46,886 bases of DNA from Tannerella sp. (GTDB lineage Bacteria; Bacteroidota; Bacteroidia; Bacteroidales; Tannerellaceae). This document shows positions 43,132 through 46,886 of this stretch, one piece after another. A program made the translations under genes and the position numbers. The stretch is from contig JAISNP010000065.1 in assembly GCA_031276175.1 (NCBI GenBank), positions 1 to 46,886 on the forward strand. Reading direction: 5' to 3'. The notes beneath the pieces are model-generated. The model searched no databases, was not told the origin of the DNA, and saw only the letters and a list, made by a program, of their open reading frames with translations. Numbering within the stretch: position 1 is the stretch's first letter; each line of letters opens with the position of its first letter.

Positions 43132-44988
43132 ATGAGGCTATCGGAAGAAAATACGAGTGCAAGATTCTCGTACGGCGGATACGGGACGTTCAGGACGGAC
43201 AGACGGAAATGGTACCGGACGCTGTTTCATTTGTTGCGCACGCCCGCCTTTTTCTGGTTGCTGGTGTGGTTGTCGCTGTTTCTTTTCCTTCGGATTTACG
43301 GAACGTACCATTTTTTATATCTCGACCAGCAAAATATCTTTTTATACGATAAATCCTGTGCGTTTGCCTTTCCGGATAAACCGGCGGGGCTGGTCGAGTA
43401 TCTCAACGCCCGGATGATACAGCATTTCATCATCCCCGATTGCGGTGCATTAATCGTAAGCGCATTACTTACGCTCACCGGCATGTTAACCGCAGCCGTC
43501 ATCAGGCGCGTCGCTCCCCATGCCAACCTTTTTATATGCAGTCTCCTGCCTGTCATCACCCTGCTTTTCCCCATATTCGATTTCAATTACAGCTATTCGG
43601 GCATACCGGCCGGCTGCATGATGCTGACAGCCCTGTATTATTTTTTCGGGATACGAAGCATCGCAGGTCGCTTCGCATATACGCTGGCTGCATCCGTGAT
43701 ATTGTTCTGGCTGGCCGGAGCGGTAGCCTTTTTGTTTGTCGTTTGCATCTTTTTGAGGGAACTGCTGCACCGTTTCGCGCAAGCTTACCTTTTTCTTGTC
43801 CCGATTCTGCTGATTGCAGGACTGGCCGTATGGGGAGTGAAACATTCATGGGCTGCCGACTACCGGTTCATGCTCCTGCCCGACGGATATTTTACACGCC
43901 GCTTACACCCGGGCATCGCCGTGTATTTCTCATGGATATGTTTACCCGCATTGCTGCTGCCGGCTTTTCTGATGCACAACAGGAAAGAAGTCAAAGCGGA
44001 ACGCAAGTGGACGGAAAGATTTGTCCACCTTGTGCTCGCAGCAGCCGTCTTCATATTCGGAATGACGAATTACATCAACCCGAAAGCCGAGTTTTTCAAA
44101 GAACTGGATTATTACGCTCGCACGGAACAGTGGGACAGGATTATCGAACGATGCCGAGGCAATATAAGCAATTACCTCTACAAATGCTACCTTAATCTGG
44201 CGCTCGCCGAAAAGGGTGAACTGGGAGACCGCATGTTTGCCTTCGACCAGAACGGCTTGAAAGGACTTATTCTTCCCAAAAACAGAGTAACGCACATATC
44301 TGCCATACTTAGCGACATATATTTTTCGATGGGACATATTGCGCTTTCGCAACAGATGGCTTTCGAAGCCAATATGAGTATGCAGGGAGCCGGAAATCCG
44401 AGAATGTACAAGCGATTGATACAAACCAACCTGATTACGGGCGCCTATCCGGTAGCCGAAAAATATATTACCCTGCTGGAAAAAACACGCTACTACAAAT
44501 CGTGGGCAACGGCGCAACGGCGTTTCTTATGGAACGACAGCGCCGTCGAAGCCGATTCCGTACTGGGAATGAAGCGCAAATGTATCCCCGCCGAAAACGC
44601 GCTTTCCGAAATGTACGGTACGGACTTCGACCTGAAACGGATTGCAATGCAAAACCCCACGCACCGCGCCACCATACAGTACGCCGGAGCCATGTATCTG
44701 CTCGATAAAAACATGACGGCGTTCAAAGAGTTTATCGAAACCATGTACGGCGCCGATGCGCTGCCCGTTTTACCCAAATCCTTTCAGGAAGCAGTCATCA
44801 TCCTGTCGGAACAGGAACCCGATTACTGGGCACGATTCCACATTTCCGAAGAAACAAAGCAACGCTATGCCGATTTCAGGCAGCAAGTGCTGGCAAACCG
44901 AAGCAACACTTCCGTCCTGGCCGCCCGGATGCACCCACGTTTCGGCGATACATACTGGTTTTACTTTATGTTCAGAAATATTGATTGA
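43132..44988 (+). CDS. DUF6057-type membrane protein
   Basis: This 618-residue protein has a cytosolic N-terminus and about eight hydrophobic segments in the first 330 residues, such as FFWLLVWLSLFLFLRIYGTY, LIVSALLTLTGMLTAAV, ILFWLAGAVAFLFVVCIFL and LFLVPILLIAGLAVWGV. A long helical soluble part follows, with TPR-like pairs: EFFKELDYYARTEQWDRIIE, YKCYLNLALAEKGELGD and PRMYKRLIQTNLITGAYPVA. It resembles the Bacteroidetes DUF6057 family as I remember it. The function is unknown. The next gene, for a TolB-like lipoprotein, starts 5 nt after its stop, a pairing also seen elsewhere, so they may act together in the envelope. Confidence 0.7.
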   Translation: MRLSEENTSARFSYGGYGTFRTDRRKWYRTLFHLLRTPAFFWLLVWLSLFLFLRIYGTYHFLYLDQQNIFLYDKSCAFAFPDKPAGLVEYLNARMIQHFIIPDCGALIVSALLTLTGMLTAAVIRRVAPHANLFICSLLPVITLLFPIFDFNYSYSGIPAGCMMLTALYYFFGIRSIAGRFAYTLAASVILFWLAGAVAFLFVVCIFLRELLHRFAQAYLFLVPILLIAGLAVWGVKHSWAADYRFMLLPDGYFTRRLHPGIAVYFSWICLPALLLPAFLMHNRKEVKAERKWTERFVHLVLAAAVFIFGMTNYINPKAEFFKELDYYARTEQWDRIIERCRGNISNYLYKCYLNLALAEKGELGDRMFAFDQNGLKGLILPKNRVTHISAILSDIYFSMGHIALSQQMAFEANMSMQGAGNPRMYKRLIQTNLITGAYPVAEKYITLLEKTRYYKSWATAQRRFLWNDSAVEADSVLGMKRKCIPAENALSEMYGTDFDLKRIAMQNPTHRATIQYAGAMYLLDKNMTAFKEFIETMYGADALPVLPKSFQEAVIILSEQEPDYWARFHISEETKQRYADFRQQVLANRSNTSVLAARMHPRFGDTYWFYFMFRNID

Positions 44989-44993
44989 CAAAA

Positions 44994-46520
44994 ATGAGAA
45001 ACAATAACTCGCTTCACAAACAAAAACCATCCTGCCGCAAACGCATGGCAACATATACAACAGGCTGGATCGCCTTTTCACTCATCTTTTACGCATGTTC
45101 GACCGCCGACCGCACCACAGTCCGCACATCCGAAGACATGCCCGCAATTTTCCCCGATTACACGGACGTAACCATCCCCCCCAACATCGCCCCGCTGCAT
45201 TTCGGCCTCGCCGACAGTTGCAATTACGAACAAGCCTTCGCCCTTTTCAGTCTGGACGGCAAAACAGAAAAAGTCGAAGCCCGAAACGGACAATTCGCCA
45301 TCCCGCCGAAAGCATGGAAAACACTGCTCGCCCACGCCGCCGGCAAAACCATACAAGTCGCACTCACCGCACGGATAAACAAAGAATGGCTGCAATTTCC
45401 CACATTCAAAATACACGTCGCCCAAGAACCGGCAGACCCCTACATCGCCTACCGCCTCATAGAACCCGGCTACGAAGTATGGAACGAAATGGGCATCTAC
45501 CAGCGAAACATAGAAAACTTCGACGAAAGCGCCGTCGTGACCAACGCACATACAAAATACAACTGCATGAACTGCCATTCGTTCTGTATGCAAAACCCGG
45601 AAATGATGCTTTTTCACTATCGCGAAGCATTCGCCGGAACAATGCTGCTCGACGGCGACCGCATCGAAAAACTGAACACCAAAACCCCCGAAACCATCTC
45701 ACACCTCACTTACCCCTCCTGGCATCCCTCCGGCAAATACGTCGCCTTCTCGGTCAACAACATCAAGCAAGCCTTCCACACAACCGACCGGAACCGCATC
45801 GAAGTATTCGACCTCGCCTCCGACGTCGCAATATACGACGTAAACCGCCATGAAATCATCACCGCCCCGCCGCTCTTTTCCACAAAAGCCTTCGAAACCT
45901 TCCCCACCTTCTCACCCGACGGACGCACACTCTACTTCTGCACCGCCGACTCAATGGAAATGCCCCACAATTATGCCGACATAAAATACAGCCTCTGCGC
46001 CATCGCCTTCGACCCCGAAATGCGCCGCTTCGGCACACGAGTCGACACCCTCTACCACGCAAAAACGACGAACAAAAGCGTTTCCTTCCCCCGCGTATCC
46101 CCCGACGGACGCTTCCTCATCTTCACCCTCGCCGCATACGGCAACTTCTCCATCTGGCACAAAGACGCCGACCTCTACCTCATGCACCCCGACGGCTCCG
46201 GCATCACCCCCCTCGACACAATCAACAGCAACGACACCGAAAGCTACCACTCATGGAGCAGCAACGGCCGATGGCTCGTCTTCAGCAGCCGACGCATCGA
46301 CGGACTTTACACCCGGCTCTACCTCGCCCACATCGACGAACACGGACAAGCCTCCAAACCATTCCTCCTACCCCAAAAAGACATACACTTCTACAAGCGC
46401 TTCATGAAATCATACAACATCCCCGAATTCATCACCGGGAAAATCCGCAAAAACAGCTACGACTTCAGCCGCAAAACCATTAAAGACGAAGGAATACAAA
46501 TCTCATTCGTAAAAAAATAA
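44994..46520 (+). CDS. TolB-like (PD40) lipoprotein with a CxxCH motif
   Basis: From the ATG at 44994 the protein has 508 residues. A TTG at 44985 or an ATG at 45045 are alternative starts; the last gives the shortest signal peptide. The hydrophobic segment GWIAFSLIFYAC ends in a lipobox Cys (residue 35). Residues 191-195 are CMNCH, the pattern of a covalent c-type haem site. The C-terminal half has PD40/WD-like beta-propeller blades: LTYPSWHPSGKYVAFSV, FPTFSPDGRTLYFC, FPRVSPDGRFLIFT and SYHSWSSNGRWLVFSSRR. The predicted location is the periplasm or outer membrane. Haem binding is inferred from motif only. It follows the DUF6057 gene. Confidence 0.75.
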   Translation: MRNNNSLHKQKPSCRKRMATYTTGWIAFSLIFYACSTADRTTVRTSEDMPAIFPDYTDVTIPPNIAPLHFGLADSCNYEQAFALFSLDGKTEKVEARNGQFAIPPKAWKTLLAHAAGKTIQVALTARINKEWLQFPTFKIHVAQEPADPYIAYRLIEPGYEVWNEMGIYQRNIENFDESAVVTNAHTKYNCMNCHSFCMQNPEMMLFHYREAFAGTMLLDGDRIEKLNTKTPETISHLTYPSWHPSGKYVAFSVNNIKQAFHTTDRNRIEVFDLASDVAIYDVNRHEIITAPPLFSTKAFETFPTFSPDGRTLYFCTADSMEMPHNYADIKYSLCAIAFDPEMRRFGTRVDTLYHAKTTNKSVSFPRVSPDGRFLIFTLAAYGNFSIWHKDADLYLMHPDGSGITPLDTINSNDTESYHSWSSNGRWLVFSSRRIDGLYTRLYLAHIDEHGQASKPFLLPQKDIHFYKRFMKSYNIPEFITGKIRKNSYDFSRKTIKDEGIQISFVKK

Positions 46521-46521
46521 T

Positions 46522-46560
46522 ATGTATATCGGATATGATACCTCAACCGGCCGGAAGCCG
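46522..46560 (+). repeat. 39-nt dispersed repeat, copy 2
   Basis: It starts ATGTATATCGGATATGATAC and ends CCGGCCGGAAGCCG. It differs from the copy at 17839 at four positions. It begins 2 nt after the TolB-like gene stop and precedes array D. A CGTCCGGACG palindrome follows at about 46562. Confidence 0.75.
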
Positions 46561-46608
46561 TCGTCCGGACGGACAAAAGGACTTCCGGGGCGTGAAAAGC
46601 GCCGGAAT

Positions 46609-46850
46609 CCTCACGTGAGTTTGTTTCAACCTCACGTGAGTTTGTTTCAAACACACGCGAGTTTGTTTCAAACATACATGAGTTTGTTTCAACCTCACGT
46701 GAGTTTGTTTCAATCTCACATGAATTTGTTTCAACCTCACGTGAGTTTGTTTCAACCTCACGTGAGTTTGTTTCAAACACACGTGAGTTTTTTTCAATCT
46801 CACATGAGTTTGTTTCAACCTCACGCGAGTTTGAAAAAAACACACGCGAG
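46609..46850 (+). repeat. Array D: about twelve 21-bp units (CCTCACGTGAGTTTGTTTCAA)
   Basis: The unit is CCTCACGTGAGTTTGTTTCA plus A. The core CTCACGTGAG is a perfect 10-bp palindrome around CACGTG. Variant units have ACACACGCGAG, ACATACATGAG or TCTCACATGA in that half, while GTTTGTTTCAA is nearly constant until the last units. It continues close to the right edge of the window, so its full size is nearly but not certainly seen. The period of 21 keeps minus-strand frames open (a repeated ETNSREV peptide), which I regard as artefact. Confidence 0.92.
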
Positions 46851-46886
46851 GATTTTTCGTCTTTTCCCGGAAAAGGGCTGTTTATT

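Noticed and set aside
28990..46850. Tandem arrays as CRISPR
   Set aside because: Units are contiguous 20-21 bp repeats with no unique spacers, and there are no cas genes in the window.

Overview
The window looks like a chromosomal piece of a Bacteroidales bacterium, perhaps Tannerellaceae-like. The signs are repeated TTG-N19/20-TAnnTTTG promoters, start codons without clear Shine-Dalgarno sequences, and Bacteroidetes-type families: DUF5686 carboxypeptidase-regulatory-like outer-membrane protein, HU-like/DUF4469 protein, GLUG-repeat protein with a type IX-like sorting tail, DUF6057 protein, and TolB-like lipoprotein. The genus is inference.

Layout. 1-3100 is an insertion-sequence graveyard around an intact tRNA-Phe: ISL3 and ISAs1 tails, the last ~54 codons of an ABC exporter, a degenerate IS3-type element (1003-2554) holding a piece of ISAs1, and an internally deleted IS4-like transposase. 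3168-14030 is housekeeping: rarA, a DUF5686 protein, a sugar-nucleotidyltransferase-like gene convergent with a long nucleoside kinase, then Na/Pi cotransporter-eda-uxaC. 14031-25710 is a surface region: an (AG)24 microsatellite, an HU/DUF4469 protein, a lipoprotein, a small membrane protein, a 1747-residue GLUG protein, a DUF2135/YfaP-like lipoprotein and a beta-barrel protein. 25790-26150 holds remnants of an ISL3 transposase and possibly of a BglII-type restriction enzyme. 26133-34871 carries an NhaC antiporter overlapping a dicarboxylate symporter, and a translationally coupled RND efflux operon (adaptor-pump-TolC). 35352-46520 has a CCA-adding-type enzyme convergent with recO, a cysK-like gene with a changed active-site loop, rfbD-prfC, tRNA-Gly(CCC) divergent from argB, a DUF6057 protein and a TolB-like lipoprotein with a CxxCH motif.

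The most unusual layer is between the genes. Four intergenic spaces hold tandem arrays of a 20-21 bp unit, about 10-14 copies each. The unit sequence differs completely from array to array, and in at least three arrays it contains a short inverted repeat. A fifth space holds three copies of an 86-87 bp unit built from small palindromes with 3-nt loops; diverged relatives of it lie beside one of the 21-bp arrays. A 39-nt sequence (35/39 identical) precedes two of the arrays. These arrays have no unique spacers and are not CRISPR. They are the best candidate here for an undescribed genome-wide element system; their function cannot be read from sequence alone.
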